A stretch of DNA of 64,000 nt from Bathymodiolus brooksi (lineage: Eukaryota; Mollusca; Bivalvia; Mytilida; Modiolidae): positions 1,364,001 through 1,428,000 of the forward strand of contig OY804578.1 of the NCBI GenBank assembly GCA_963680875.1. Direction: 5' to 3'. The translations under genes and the position numbers were made by a program. The notes under the pieces are model-generated. The model was not told the origin of the DNA, ran no database searches, and saw only the letters and a list, made by a program, of their open reading frames with translations. Below are positions 42,830 to 53,832 of this stretch, piece by piece; positions within the stretch are counted from its first letter, which is position 1, and each line of letters starts with the position of its first letter.

Positions 42830-43285
42830 ATTGCCGATCTTTTCCTTTATTCCTATGAGACAGAGTTCATTCAACAACTTAGCAAAGACAAAAGTATTAG
42901 AGAAGCTGAAGCCTTTGCTCTCACTATCAGGTTTATTGATGATGCTCTGTATTAGAGAAGCTGAAGCCTTTGATCTCACTATCAGGTCTATTGATGATGC
43001 TCTGTATTAGAGAAGCTGAAGCCTCTGATCTCACTATCAGGTCTATTGATGATGCTCTGTATTAGAGAAGCTGAAGCCTTTGATCTCACTATCAGGTCTA
43101 TTGATGATGCTCTGTCAATTAATAATCGAAACCTGCTAATTGTATTCCATCTAGAAATATTTGAAGAAACCAAAGGGATAATACATGCATACCCCAAACA
43201 ACTTGAGATTATAAAAACAATAGAAACAGCATCTTCTGCCACATGTTTTACATTTACCAGAAATTTGACACTGATATTTAAATGA
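42830..43285 (+). pseudogene. Decayed retroelement reverse transcriptase, palm-domain fragment
   Basis: The translation from 42,830 gives ADLFLYSYETEFIQ and then TIRFIDDALY. This corresponds to the recurring invertebrate reverse-transcriptase pattern in which a DLFLYSYE segment precedes the catalytic (Y/F)IDD box. After the minisatellite, the string from SINNRN through YPKQLEI to ETASSATC matches the region that normally follows the IDD box. The reading frame is broken repeatedly: the segment containing the IDD box is present as four 55-bp tandem copies, each shifting the frame, and the flanks carry substitutions. The order of motifs recalls Penelope-type enzymes, but I cannot settle the clade. 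Retroelement fragments at 53,833 and 56,450 look like the carboxy-terminal part of a related protein. This copy cannot be functional. Confidence 0.75.
42896..43115 (+). repeat. 55-bp minisatellite, four copies, made from the reverse-transcriptase catalytic region
   Basis: Copies start with ATTAGAGAAGCTGAAGCC at 42,896, 42,951, 43,006 and 43,061, an exact 55-bp period, with only a few substitutions between copies. Each encodes, in a shifted frame, REAEAF followed by L/TIR and IDDAL. The period is not a multiple of three, so it disrupts the coding frame. Confidence 0.95.
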
Positions 43286-43476
43286 TTGTTACGGACATGA
43301 ACTATTTTTTATTTTATTTTAGCAATATCATACATATGACAACTTTTGCTTGGCGAGCATTAAATATATTATGTCTGACGTTCACGATTAATAATCAGCA
43401 TTCTTTACACATAGATGCTAGTAGTATATAAGAGGTTTTCAAGTAGCATTTGAGGGGGGTCGAGGGGGATAGGACC
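43286..43476. other. Spacer between the dead reverse transcriptase and the motif cluster
   Basis: AT-rich at the left, becoming G-rich on the + strand from about 43,451 (TGAGGGGGGTCGAGGGGG). No gene or repeat is recognised. Confidence 0.4.
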
Positions 43477-43587
43477 ATTGCGCATGCATGACCAGAAGTG
43501 ACCTTGTTCGGAAGTATGTTCTGCGCATGCGCAAACCGAAAGTGGCGCAATATCCACCCTAGTGGGGCCTTTTTCACCGGAAGTGAC
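43477..43587. promoter_or_regulatory. Promoter-like cluster of NRF1-type and ETS-type motifs
   Basis: TGCGCATGCGCA at 43,522-43,533 is a full palindromic match to the NRF1 consensus, and TGCGCATGC at about 43,479-43,487 is a second partial match. ACCGGAAGTGAC at 43,576-43,587 fits an ETS/GABP site, with weaker relatives CAGAAGTGAC (about 43,493) and CGGAAGTATG (about 43,509). The segment is richer in CG than its surroundings. This combination is typical of TATA-less metazoan promoters, but no intact gene follows on either strand within the window. Confidence 0.4.
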
Positions 43588-43592
43588 AAAGA

Positions 43593-43969
43593 CGTACCTT
43601 TTTCCCCCGTACTTTTGTTTCCCGTACTTTTTTCTCGTACTTTCCTCCCCCCCCTCCCGTACTTTTTGCTTCCCGTACATTCCCCCCGTACTTTTTCCTC
43701 CCGTATTTCCTCCCGTAAATTTTTCCACCGTACTTTTTTTCCCGTAATTTTTTTCCGTATCTTTTCCCCGTACTATTTCCCCCCCATACTTTTTTTTCCG
43801 TACTTTTTCTCGTACATATTTTCCCGTAATTTTTTTCCCTTATTTTTTTTCGTACTTATTTTCCCGTACTATTTTTAATATTTGTTTCCCGTATTTGTCT
43901 TCCCCGTATTCCCCCCCCGTACTTTTTCTCGGTATTTTTTTTCCCGTACTATTTTCCTGTACTTTTTCG
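43593..43969 (+). repeat. C/T-rich degenerate minisatellite
   Basis: Irregular copies, roughly 12-20 bp, of a unit like TTCCCGTACTTTTT run across the segment, with variants CTCGTACTTT, CCCGTAATTT and CCCGTATTT. The + strand is almost entirely pyrimidine apart from the GTA core. Long open frames here are low-complexity artefacts. Confidence 0.85.
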
Positions 43970-44234
43970 AAAGTTGCGACGTTTGAAATCCAACGTTTTA
44001 AAATATCAGTTAGTTGTTTTTCTAGGACATGTCGTTATAGCACAGTTCGTGTTCCTTGCTGAATAGCCATTCAAACGTCACCCGTAAAGCTTCCTCTGGA
44101 CGGGTGGGGTGCTCGCATGCGCGATCTGAAGGGACCAAAAATGAATTTATTCAACCTAAAAGAGGATTGAAATGTTTTATAGCACCCACCAATCATATCA
44201 CTGGACAGACCATGACTATGTTCACCTGCGAGCA
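43970..44234. other. Short low-copy spacer before the 42-bp satellite domain
   Basis: Non-repetitive DNA containing another NRF1-like half site (GCATGCGCG near 44,116). No gene is recognised. Confidence 0.4.
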
Positions 44235-44486
44235 TTTTATTTTCATTATCCGTGTCCTATAACTATATTATTTTCTACGAACTAGCCCTTTTACTGGTTA
44301 TCTGCCCCTTCTCCGCCATTTTATTTTCATTATCCGCATCCTATAACCTTATTATTTTCTATGAAATAGCACTTTTAATGGTTATCTGCCCTTTCCCCGC
44401 CATTTTATTTTCATTATCCGCGTCCTATAACCTTATTATTTTCTACGAACTAGCCCTTTCACTGGTTATCTGCACCTTCCCCTCCA
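44235..44486 (+). repeat. 84-bp module, three tandem copies
   Basis: TTTTATTTTCATTATCCG begins at 44,235, 44,319 and 44,403, and its next occurrence at 44,487 leads into the module tail. The exact period is 84 bp, twice the 42-bp satellite period. The unit includes CCTATAACCTTATTATTTTC, CGAACTAGCCCTTTCACTGG and ATCTGCCCCTTCC. Single or partial copies recur at six other places inside the 42-bp satellite, but this is the only tandem triplet. Confidence 0.93.
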
Positions 44487-44543
44487 TTTTATTTTCATAA
44501 TTACATTATTTATTTCAATAATTACATTTCATACAAAAGTTTG
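44487..44543 (+). repeat. Module tail (first instance)
   Basis: TTTTATTTTCATAATTACAT followed by ATTTATTTCAATAATTACAT and a TACAAAAGTTTGCCACC end. The same tail follows the 84-bp module at its other occurrences, so it is part of a defined composite block. Confidence 0.85.
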
Positions 44544-44611
44544 CCACCACCACCACCACCACACCACCACCACCTCCACCACCACTACCACCACCACCAC
44601 CACCACCACCC
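44544..44611 (+). repeat. (CCA)n microsatellite
   Basis: About 22 CCA triplets with a few interruptions (ACA, CTC, CTA). It sits exactly where other copies of the module tail have only GCCACCATTTTA, so it is an expansion of that two-triplet seed. Confidence 0.95.
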
Positions 44612-45112
44612 ATTTTCCCTATCTTTTCACTATTAAACTTACTTTTCTTTCGAGTTTACCTTATCATTTCACTATTCAACTTATCTTTCTTTCATAATTT
44701 CCAGAGCATTTCACTATTCAATTTACATTTCTTCCATATTTTCCATATTTTCCCTATCTTTTCACTATTCAACTTACTTTTCTTCTGTATTTTCAATATC
44801 ATTTCACAATTTTCTTTCATATTATTAATATGTTTTCACTATTTGACTTGCTTTTCCTCCATATTTTTCATATCATTTCACACTTAAGCTTACTTTTTTC
44901 CATATTTTCCATATCATTTCACAATGTATCCTACTTTTCTTCCATATTTTCCAAATCTTTTCACTATTAGACTTTGCCTTTCTTCCATATTTCCCAAATC
45001 TTTTCACTATTCGACTGGGGTTTCTTCCATATTTTCCATATCTTTTCACTATTTTCTTCTTTATTTTCCAAATTTTCCATATCATTTCACATTTCAATTT
45101 ACTTTTTTTCCA

Positions 45113-45303
45113 TATTTTCCAGTTATCTGCCCCTTCCCCGCCATTTTATTTTCATTATCCGTGTCCTATAGCCTTATTATTTTCTAGGAACTAACCCTTT
45201 CACTGGTTACCTACCCCTTCTCCGCCATTTTTATTTCATAATTACATTATTTATTTCAATTATTACATTTCTTACAAAACTTTGTCACCATTTTATTTTC
45301 CAA
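45113..45303 (+). repeat. 84-bp module plus tail, instance 2
   Basis: Begins CCAGTTATCTGCCCCTTCCC after satellite units and ends with the ACAAAACTTTGTCACCATTTTA variant of the tail. One 84-bp module is present, with substitutions. Confidence 0.85.
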
Positions 45304-45861
45304 ATCTTTCCACTATTTAACTGACTTTTCTTCCATATTTTCCATATCCTTTCATTATTCAAAACTTTTTATTCTTCTATACTTTCCAAATCTTATCATT
45401 ATTCAACTTACCTTTCTTCCATATTTTCCCTATATTATTACTATTCGGACTTGCCTTTCTTCCATATTTTCCATATCATTTCAATATATTCTTCAATATT
45501 TTCCCTATCTTTTCACTATTTTCTTCTGTATTTTCCAAATAATTTCACTATCAATTTACCTTTCCTCCATATTGTCCATATTTTTTCACTATTCAACTTA
45601 CTTTTTGCTGTATTTTCCATTTCTTTTCACTATTCAACTTACTTTTCTTCCATATTTTTCATATTTTTTTCACTACTTGACTTGCCTTTCTTCCATATTT
45701 TCCATATCATTTCACATTTAAGCTTACTTTTCTTCCATATTTTCCATATCATTTCACAATTCAACCTACTTTTCTGCTATATTTTCCATATCATTTCACA
45801 TTTTTCTTCTGTATTTTCCATATCTTATAGCTATTCGACTTACCTTTCTTCCTTGTTTTCC

Positions 45862-46714
45862 ATATCATTTCACATTTCAACTTGGGTTTCTTCCATATTT
45901 TCCATATCATTTTCACATTTCAACTTGGGTTTCTTCCATATTTTTCATATCTTTTCCGTGTTTTCTTCCATATTTTCCAAATCATTTCAATATTCAACTG
46001 ACTTTTCTTCCATATTTTCCATATCTTTCCACTATTCAACTTATTTTTCTTCCATGCTTTCCAAATCTTATCACTATTTAACTTTCTTTTCTTCCATATT
46101 TTTCCATATCTTATCACTTTTTAACTTGCCTTTCTTCCATATTTTCCATATCTTTTCAGTATTTTCTTCTGTATTTTCCAAATCTTTTCACTATTCAACT
46201 GACTTTTCTTCCATATTTTCCATATCATTTCACTATTTTCTTCAATATTTTTCACATTATTACACTATTCATCTTGCCTTTCTTCTGTATTTTCCCTATC
46301 TTTTCACTATTTTCTTCCGTATTTTTTATATCTTTTCCGTCTTTTTTCCATATTTTCGATATCTTTTTATTATTCAGCTTGCCTTTCTTCCTTATTTTTC
46401 ATATCTTTTCACTATTCAACTTACCTTTCTTCCATATTTTCCATAACTTATGACTATTCAAATTAGCTTTCTTCCATATTTTCCCTATCGTTTTACTATT
46501 TCTTCTGTATTTTCCATATCATTTCACTATTCAACTGACTTTTCTTCCATATTTTCCATATCATTTCACTATTCGACTTACTTTTGTTCCATAATTTTGT
46601 TATTTGTTCACAATTTTCTTCTGTATTTTACATTGCATTTCACTATTCTACTTACCTTTCTTCCTTATTTTCCATATCATTTCACTATTCAACTGACTTT
46701 TCTTCCATATTTTC
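45862..46714 (+). repeat. 853-bp local tandem duplication, copy 1
   Basis: The succession of 42- and 32-bp units from CACATTTCAACTTGGGTTTC to about 46,714 is repeated directly after it at an offset of 853 bp, including rare variants such as CATAACTTATGACTATTC (46,442 and 47,295) and TTTTACATTGCATTTC (46,627 and 47,480). Confidence 0.75.
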
Positions 46715-47567
46715 CATATCATTTCACATTTCAACTTGGGTTTCTTCCATATTTTCCATATCATTTTCACATTTCAACTTGGGTTTCTTCCATATTTTTC
46801 ATATCTTTTCCGTGTTTTCTTCCATATTTTCCAAATCGTTTCAATATTCAACTGACTTTTCTTCCATATTTTCCATATCTTTCCATTATTCAACTTTTTT
46901 TCTTCCATGCTTTCCAAATCTTATCACTATTCAACTTTCTTTTCTTCCATATTTTTCCATATCTTATCACTTTTTAACTTGCCTTTCTTCCATATTTTCC
47001 ATATCTTTTCAGTATTTTCTTCTGTATTTTCCAAATCTTTTCACTATTCAACTGACTTTTCTTCCATATTTTCCATATCATTTCACTATTTTCTTCCATA
47101 TTTTTCACATCATTTCACTATTCAACTTGCCTTTCTTCTGTATTTTCCCTATCTTTTCACTATTTTCTTCCGTATTTTTTATATCTTTTCCGTCTTTTTT
47201 CCATATTTTCGATATCTTTTTATTATTCAGCTTGCCTTTCTTCCTTATTTTTCATATCTTTTCACTATTCAACTTACCTTTCTTCCATATTTTCCATAAC
47301 TTATGACTATTCAAATTAGCTTTCTTCCATATTTTCCCTATCGTTTTACTATTTCTTCTGTATTTTCCTTATCATTTCACTATTCAACTTACTTTTCTTC
47401 CATATTTTCCATATCATTTCACTATTCGACTTACTTTTCTTACATAATTTTGTTATTTGTTCACAATTTTCTTCTGTATTTTACATTGCATTTCACTATT
47501 CTACTTACCTTTCTTCCCTATTTTCCATATCATTTCACTATTCAACTGACTTTTCTTCCATATTTTC
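46715..47567 (+). repeat. 853-bp local tandem duplication, copy 2
   Basis: Partner of 45862-46714. It carries a few substitutions and small indels relative to copy 1, for example a shortened ATTCAACTTTTTTTCTTCC at about 46,890. The same unit series reappears in part after 52,508. Confidence 0.75.
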
Positions 47568-47941
47568 CATATCTTTTCACTATTCAACTTATTTTTCTTC
47601 CACAATTTTCAAATCTAATCACTATTCAACTTGCCTTTCTTCCATATTTTCCATATCATTTCAATATATTCTTCGATATTTTCCCTATCTTTTCACTCTT
47701 TTCTTCTGTATTTTCCGTATCATTTCACTATTCAACCTACTTGTCTTCTGTATTTTCCAAATCATTTCACTTTTCAATTCATCCTTATTCCATATTGTCC
47801 ATATTTTTTCACTATTCAACTTAGTTTTCTTCCGTATTTTCCATATCATTTCACATTTTAACTTTTGTTTCTTCCATATTTTCCATATCTTTTCACTATT
47901 TTCTTCTGTATTTTCCAAATCCTTTCACTATTCAACTGACT

Positions 47942-49463
47942 TTTCTTCCATATTTTCCATATCTTTTCACTATTCAGCTTATTTTTTTTCCACAATTTTC
48001 AAATCTTATCACTATTCAACTTACCTTTCTTCCATATTTTCCCTATCTTATTATTATTCGACTTGCCTTTCTTCCATGTTTTCCATATCATTTCAATATA
48101 TTCTTCGATATTTTCCCTATCTTTTCACTCTTTTCTTCTGTATTTTCCGTATCATTTCACTATTCAACCTACTTGTCTTCTGTATTTTCCAAATCATTTC
48201 ACTATTCAATTCATCCTTATTCCATATTGTTCATATTTTTTCACTATTCAACTTAGTTTTCTTCCGTATTTTCCATATCATTTCACATTTCAACTTTTGT
48301 TTCTTCCATATTTTCCATATCTTTTCACTATTTTCTTCTGTATTTTCCAAATCCTTTCACTATTCAACTGACTTTTCTTCCATATTTTCCATATCATTTC
48401 ACTATTTTCTTCCATATTTTCCATATCCTTTCATTATTCAAAACTTATTATTCTTCTATACTTTCCAAATCTTATCACTATTCAACTTACCTTTCTTCCA
48501 TATTTTCCCTATATTATTACTATTCGGACTTGCCTTTCTTCCATATTTTCCATATCATTTCACTATATTCTTCAATATTTTCCCTATCTTTTCACTATTT
48601 TCTTCTGTATTTTCCAAATAATTTCACTATCAATTTACCTTTCCTCCATATTGTCCATATTTTTTCACTATTCAACTTACTTTTTTGCTGTATTTTCCAT
48701 TTCTTTTCACTATTCAACTTACTTTTCTTCCATATTTTTCATATTTTTTTCACTACTTGACTTGCCTTTCTTCCATATTTTCCATATCATTTCACATTTA
48801 AGCTTACTTTTCTTCCATATTTTCCATATCATATCACAATTCAACCTACTTTTCTGCTATTTTTTCCATATCATTTCACATTTTTCTTCTGTATTTTCCA
48901 TATCTTATAACCATTCGACTTACTTTTCTTCCTTGTTTTCCATATTATTTCACTATTCAACTTACTTTTCTTCCGTATTTTCCATATCATTTCACATTTC
49001 AACTTGGGTTTCTTCCATATTTTCCATATCATTTTCACATTTCAACTTGGGTTTGTTCCATATTTTTCATATCTTTTCCATGTTTTCTTCCATATTTTCC
49101 AAATCATTTCAATATTCAACTTATTTTTCTTCCATGCTTTCCAAATCTTATCACTATTCAACTTTCTTTTCTTCCATATTTTTCCATATTTTATCACTTT
49201 TTAACTTGCCTTTCTTCCATATTTTCCATATCTTTTCAGTATTTTCTTCTGTATTTTCCAAATCTTTTCACTATTCGACTGACTTTTCTTCAATATTTTC
49301 CATATAATTTCACTATTTTCTTCAATATTTTTCACATCATTTCACTATTCAACTTGCCTTTCTTCTGTATTTTCCCTATCTTTTCACTATTTTCTTCCGT
49401 ATTTTTTATATCTTTTCCGTCTTTTTTCCATATTTTCGATATCTTTTTATTATTCAGCTTGCC
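47942..49463 (+). repeat. 1,522-bp higher-order repeat, copy 1 of 3
   Basis: This is the first of three directly adjacent copies that are nearly identical base for base. The unit runs from TTTCTTCCATATTTTCC through the rare variants TTCAATATATTCTTCG, CTTATTATTCTTCTATAC and TTTTTTGCTGTATTTTCC. Translations of corresponding segments of the three copies are identical over several hundred codons. Confidence 0.9.
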
Positions 49464-50985
49464 TTTCTTCCATATTTTCCATATCTTTTCACTATTCAGC
49501 TTATTTTTTTTCCACAATTTTCAAATCTTATCACTATTCAACTTACCTTTCTTCCATATTTTCCCTATCTTATTATTATTCGACTTGCCTTTCTTCCATG
49601 TTTTCCATATCATTTCAATATATTCTTCGATATTTTCCCTATCTTTTCACTCTTTTCTTCTGTATTTTCCGTATCATTTCACTATTCAACCTACTTGTCT
49701 TCTGTATTTTCCAAATCATTTCACTATTCAATTCATCCTTATTCCATATTGTTCATATTTTTTCACTATTCAACTTAGTTTTCTTCCGTATTTTCCATAT
49801 CATTTCACATTTCAACTTTTGTTTCTTCCATATTTTCCATATCTTTTCACTATTTTCTTCTGTATTTTCCAAATCCTTTCACTATTCAACTGACTTTTCT
49901 TCCATATTTTCCATATCATTTCACTATTTTCTTCCATATTTTCCATATCCTTTCATTATTCAAAACTTATTATTCTTCTATACTTTCCAAATCTTATCAC
50001 TATTCAACTTACCTTTCTTCCATATTTTCCCTATATTATTACTATTCGGACTTGCCTTTCTTCCATATTTTCCATATCATTTCACTATATTCTTCAATAT
50101 TTTCCCTATCTTTTCACTATTTTCTTCTGTATTTTCCAAATAATTTCACTATCAATTTACCTTTCCTCCATATTGTCCATATTTTTTCACTATTCAACTT
50201 ACTTTTTTGCTGTATTTTCCATTTCTTTTCACTATTCAACTTACTTTTCTTCCATATTTTTCATATTTTTTTCACTACTTGACTTGCCTTTCTTCCATAT
50301 TTTCCATATCATTTCACATTTAAGCTTACTTTTCTTCCATATTTTCCATATCATATCACAATTCAACCTACTTTTCTGCTATTTTTTCCATATCATTTCA
50401 CATTTTTCTTCTGTATTTTCCATATCTTATAACCATTCGACTTACTTTTCTTCCTTGTTTTCCATATTATTTCACTATTCAACTTACTTTTCTTCCGTAT
50501 TTTCCATATCATTTCACATTTCAACTTGGGTTTCTTCCATATTTTCCATATCATTTTCACATTTCAACTTGGGTTTGTTCCATATTTTTCATATCTTTTC
50601 CATGTTTTCTTCCATATTTTCCAAATCATTTCAATATTCAACTTATTTTTCTTCCATGCTTTCCAAATCTTATCACTATTCAACTTTCTTTTCTTCCATA
50701 TTTTTCCATATTTTATCACTTTTTAACTTGCCTTTCTTCCATATTTTCCATATCTTTTCAGTATTTTCTTCTGTATTTTCCAAATCTTTTCACTATTCGA
50801 CTGACTTTTCTTCAATATTTTCCATATAATTTCACTATTTTCTTCAATATTTTTCACATCATTTCACTATTCAACTTGCCTTTCTTCTGTATTTTCCCTA
50901 TCTTTTCACTATTTTCTTCCGTATTTTTTATATCTTTTCCGTCTTTTTTCCATATTTTCGATATCTTTTTATTATTCAGCTTGCC
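49464..50985 (+). repeat. 1,522-bp higher-order repeat, copy 2 of 3
   Basis: Offset of exactly 1,522 bp from copy 1. Within the parts compared by eye, no difference from copy 1 was noticed. Confidence 0.9.
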
Positions 50986-52507
50986 TTTCTTCCATATTTT
51001 CCATATCTTTTCACTATTCAGCTTATTTTTTTTCCACAACTTTCAAATCTTATCACTATTCAACTTACCTTTCTTCCATATTTTCCCTATCTTATTATTA
51101 TTCGACTTGCCTTTCTTCCATGTTTTCCATATCATTTCAATATATTCTTCGATATTTTCCCTATCTTTTCACTCTTTTCTTCTGTATTTTCCGTATCATT
51201 TCACTATTCAACCTACTTGTCTTCTGTATTTTCCAAATCATTTCACTATTCAATTCATCCTTATTCCATATTGTTCATATTTTTTCACTATTCAACTTAG
51301 TTTTCTTCCGTATTTTCCATATCATTTCACATTTCAACTTTTGTTTCTTCCATATTTTCCATATCTTTTCACTATTTTCTTCTGTATTTTCCAAATCCTT
51401 TCACTATTCAACTGACTTTTCTTCCATATTTTCCATATCATTTCACTATTTTCTTCCATATTTTCCATATCCTTTCATTATTCAAAACTTATTATTCTTC
51501 TATACTTTCCAAATCTTATCACTATTCAACTTACCTTTCTTCCATATTTTCCCTATATTATTACTATTCGGACTTGCCTTTCTTCCATATTTTCCATATC
51601 ATTTCACTATATTCTTCAATATTTTCCCTATCTTTTCACTATTTTCTTCTGTATTTTCCAAATAATTTCACTATCAATTTACCTTTCCTCCATATTGTCC
51701 ATATTTTTTCACTATTCAACTTACTTTTTTGCTGTATTTTCCATTTCTTTTCACTATTCAACTTACTTTTCTTCCATATTTTTCATATTTTTTTCACTAC
51801 TTGACTTGCCTTTCTTCCATATTTTCCATATCATTTCACATTTAAGCTTACTTTTCTTCCATATTTTCCATATCATATCACAATTCAACCTACTTTTCTG
51901 CTATTTTTTCCATATCATTTCACATTTTTCTTCTGTATTTTCCATATCTTATAACCATTCGACTTACTTTTCTTCCTTGTTTTCCATATTATTTCACTAT
52001 TCAACTTACTTTTCTTCCGTATTTTCCATATCATTTCACATTTCAACTTGGGTTTCTTCCATATTTTCCATATCATTTTCACATTTCAACTTGGGTTTGT
52101 TCCATATTTTTCATATCTTTTCCATGTTTTCTTCCATATTTTCCAAATCATTTCAATATTCAACTTATTTTTCTTCCATGCTTTCCAAATCTTATCACTA
52201 TTCAACTTTCTTTTCTTCCATATTTTTCCATATTTTATCACTTTTTAACTTGCCTTTCTTCCATATTTTCCATATCTTTTCAGTATTTTCTTCTGTATTT
52301 TCCAAATCTTTTCACTATTCGACTGACTTTTCTTCAATATTTTCCATATAATTTCACTATTTTCTTCAATATTTTTCACATCATTTCACTATTCAACTTG
52401 CCTTTCTTCTGTATTTTCCCTATCTTTTCACTATTTTCTTCCGTATTTTTTATATCTTTTCCGTCTTTTTTCCATATTTTCGATATCTTTTTATTATTCA
52501 GCTTGCC
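50986..52507 (+). repeat. 1,522-bp higher-order repeat, copy 3 of 3
   Basis: Offset of exactly 1,522 bp from copy 2. One clear substitution was noticed: CCACAACTTTCAAATC at about 51,035 where copies 1 and 2 have CCACAATTTTCAAATC. After 52,508 the array resumes the series seen around 47,240. Confidence 0.9.
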
Positions 52508-53832
52508 TTTCTTCCATATTTTTCATATCTTTTCACTATTCAACTTACCTTTCTTCCATATTTTCCATAACTTATGACTATTCAAATTAGCTTTCTTCCA
52601 TATTTTCCCTATCGTTTTACTATTTCTTCTGTATTTTCCATATCATTTCACTATTCAACTGACTTTTCTTTCATATTTTCCATATCATTTCACTATTCGA
52701 CTTACTTTTCTTCCATAATTTTGTTATTTGTTCACAATTTTCTTCCGTATTTTACATTGCATTTCACTATTCTACTTACCTTTCTTCCCTATTTTCCATA
52801 TCATTTCACTATTCAACTGACTTTTCTTCCATATTTTCCATATCTTTTCACTATTCAACTAATTATTCTTCCACAATTTTCAAATCTAATCACTATTCAA
52901 CTTGCCTTTCTTCCATATTTTCCATATCATTTCAATATATTCTTCGATATTTTCCCCATATTTTCACTCTTTTCTTCTGTATTTTCCGTATAATTTCACT
53001 ATTCAATCTACTTGTCTTCTGTATTTTCCAAATCATTTCACTTTTCAATTCATCCTTATTCCATATTGTCCATATTTTTTCACTATTCAACTTAGTTTTC
53101 TTCCATATTTTCCATATCATTTCACATTTTAACTTTTGTTTCTTCCATATTTTCCATATCTTTTCACTATTTTCTTCTGTATTTTCCAAATCCTTTCACT
53201 ATTCAACTGACTTTTTTTCCATATTTTCCATATCTTTTCACTATTCAGCTTATTTTTCTTCCACAATTTTCAAATCTAATCACTATTCAACTTACTTTTC
53301 TTCCATATTTTCCCTATCTTATTATCATTCGAATTGCCTTTCTTCCATGTTTTCCATATCATTTCAATATATTCTTCGATATTTTCCCTATCTTTTCACA
53401 CTTTTCTTCTGTATTTTCCGTATCATTTCAATATTCAACCTACTTGTCTTCTGTATTTTCCAAATCATTTCACTATTCAATTCATCCTTATTCCATATTG
53501 TTCATATTTTTTCACTATTCAACTTAGTTTTCTTCCGTATTTTCCATATCATTTCACATTTCAACTTTGTTTCTTCCATATTTTCCATATCTTTTCACTA
53601 TTTTCTTCTGTATTTTCCAAATCCACTATTCAACTGACTTTTCTTCCATATTTTCCATATCATTTCACTATTTTCTTCCATATTTTCCATATCTGTTCAC
53701 TATTTTCTTCTGTATTTTCCAAATCATTTCAATATTCAACTGACTTTTCCTCCATATTTTCCATAACTTTTCACTATTCAACCTGTTTTTCTTCCATACT
53801 TTCCAAATCTTATCATTATTCAACTTTCTTTT

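Noticed and set aside
43498..43878. 126-codon Pro/Phe-rich frame, and overlapping reverse-strand Lys/Gly-rich frame at 43,405-43,728
   Set aside because: Both are produced by the C/T-rich minisatellite and show no domain or non-repetitive core.
44873..45097. Reverse-strand open frames reading KIWKIWKK repeats
   Set aside because: They are the complement of the same 42-bp unit and have no independent start, domain or conservation signal.
45451..46446. 331-codon open frame and many similar ones in 44.9-62.7 kb, read as Phe/Ile/Ser-rich proteins
   Set aside because: All three forward frames are open at once, composition follows the 42-bp unit, there is no non-repetitive domain, and frames shift at 32-bp units. 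They are satellite artefacts.
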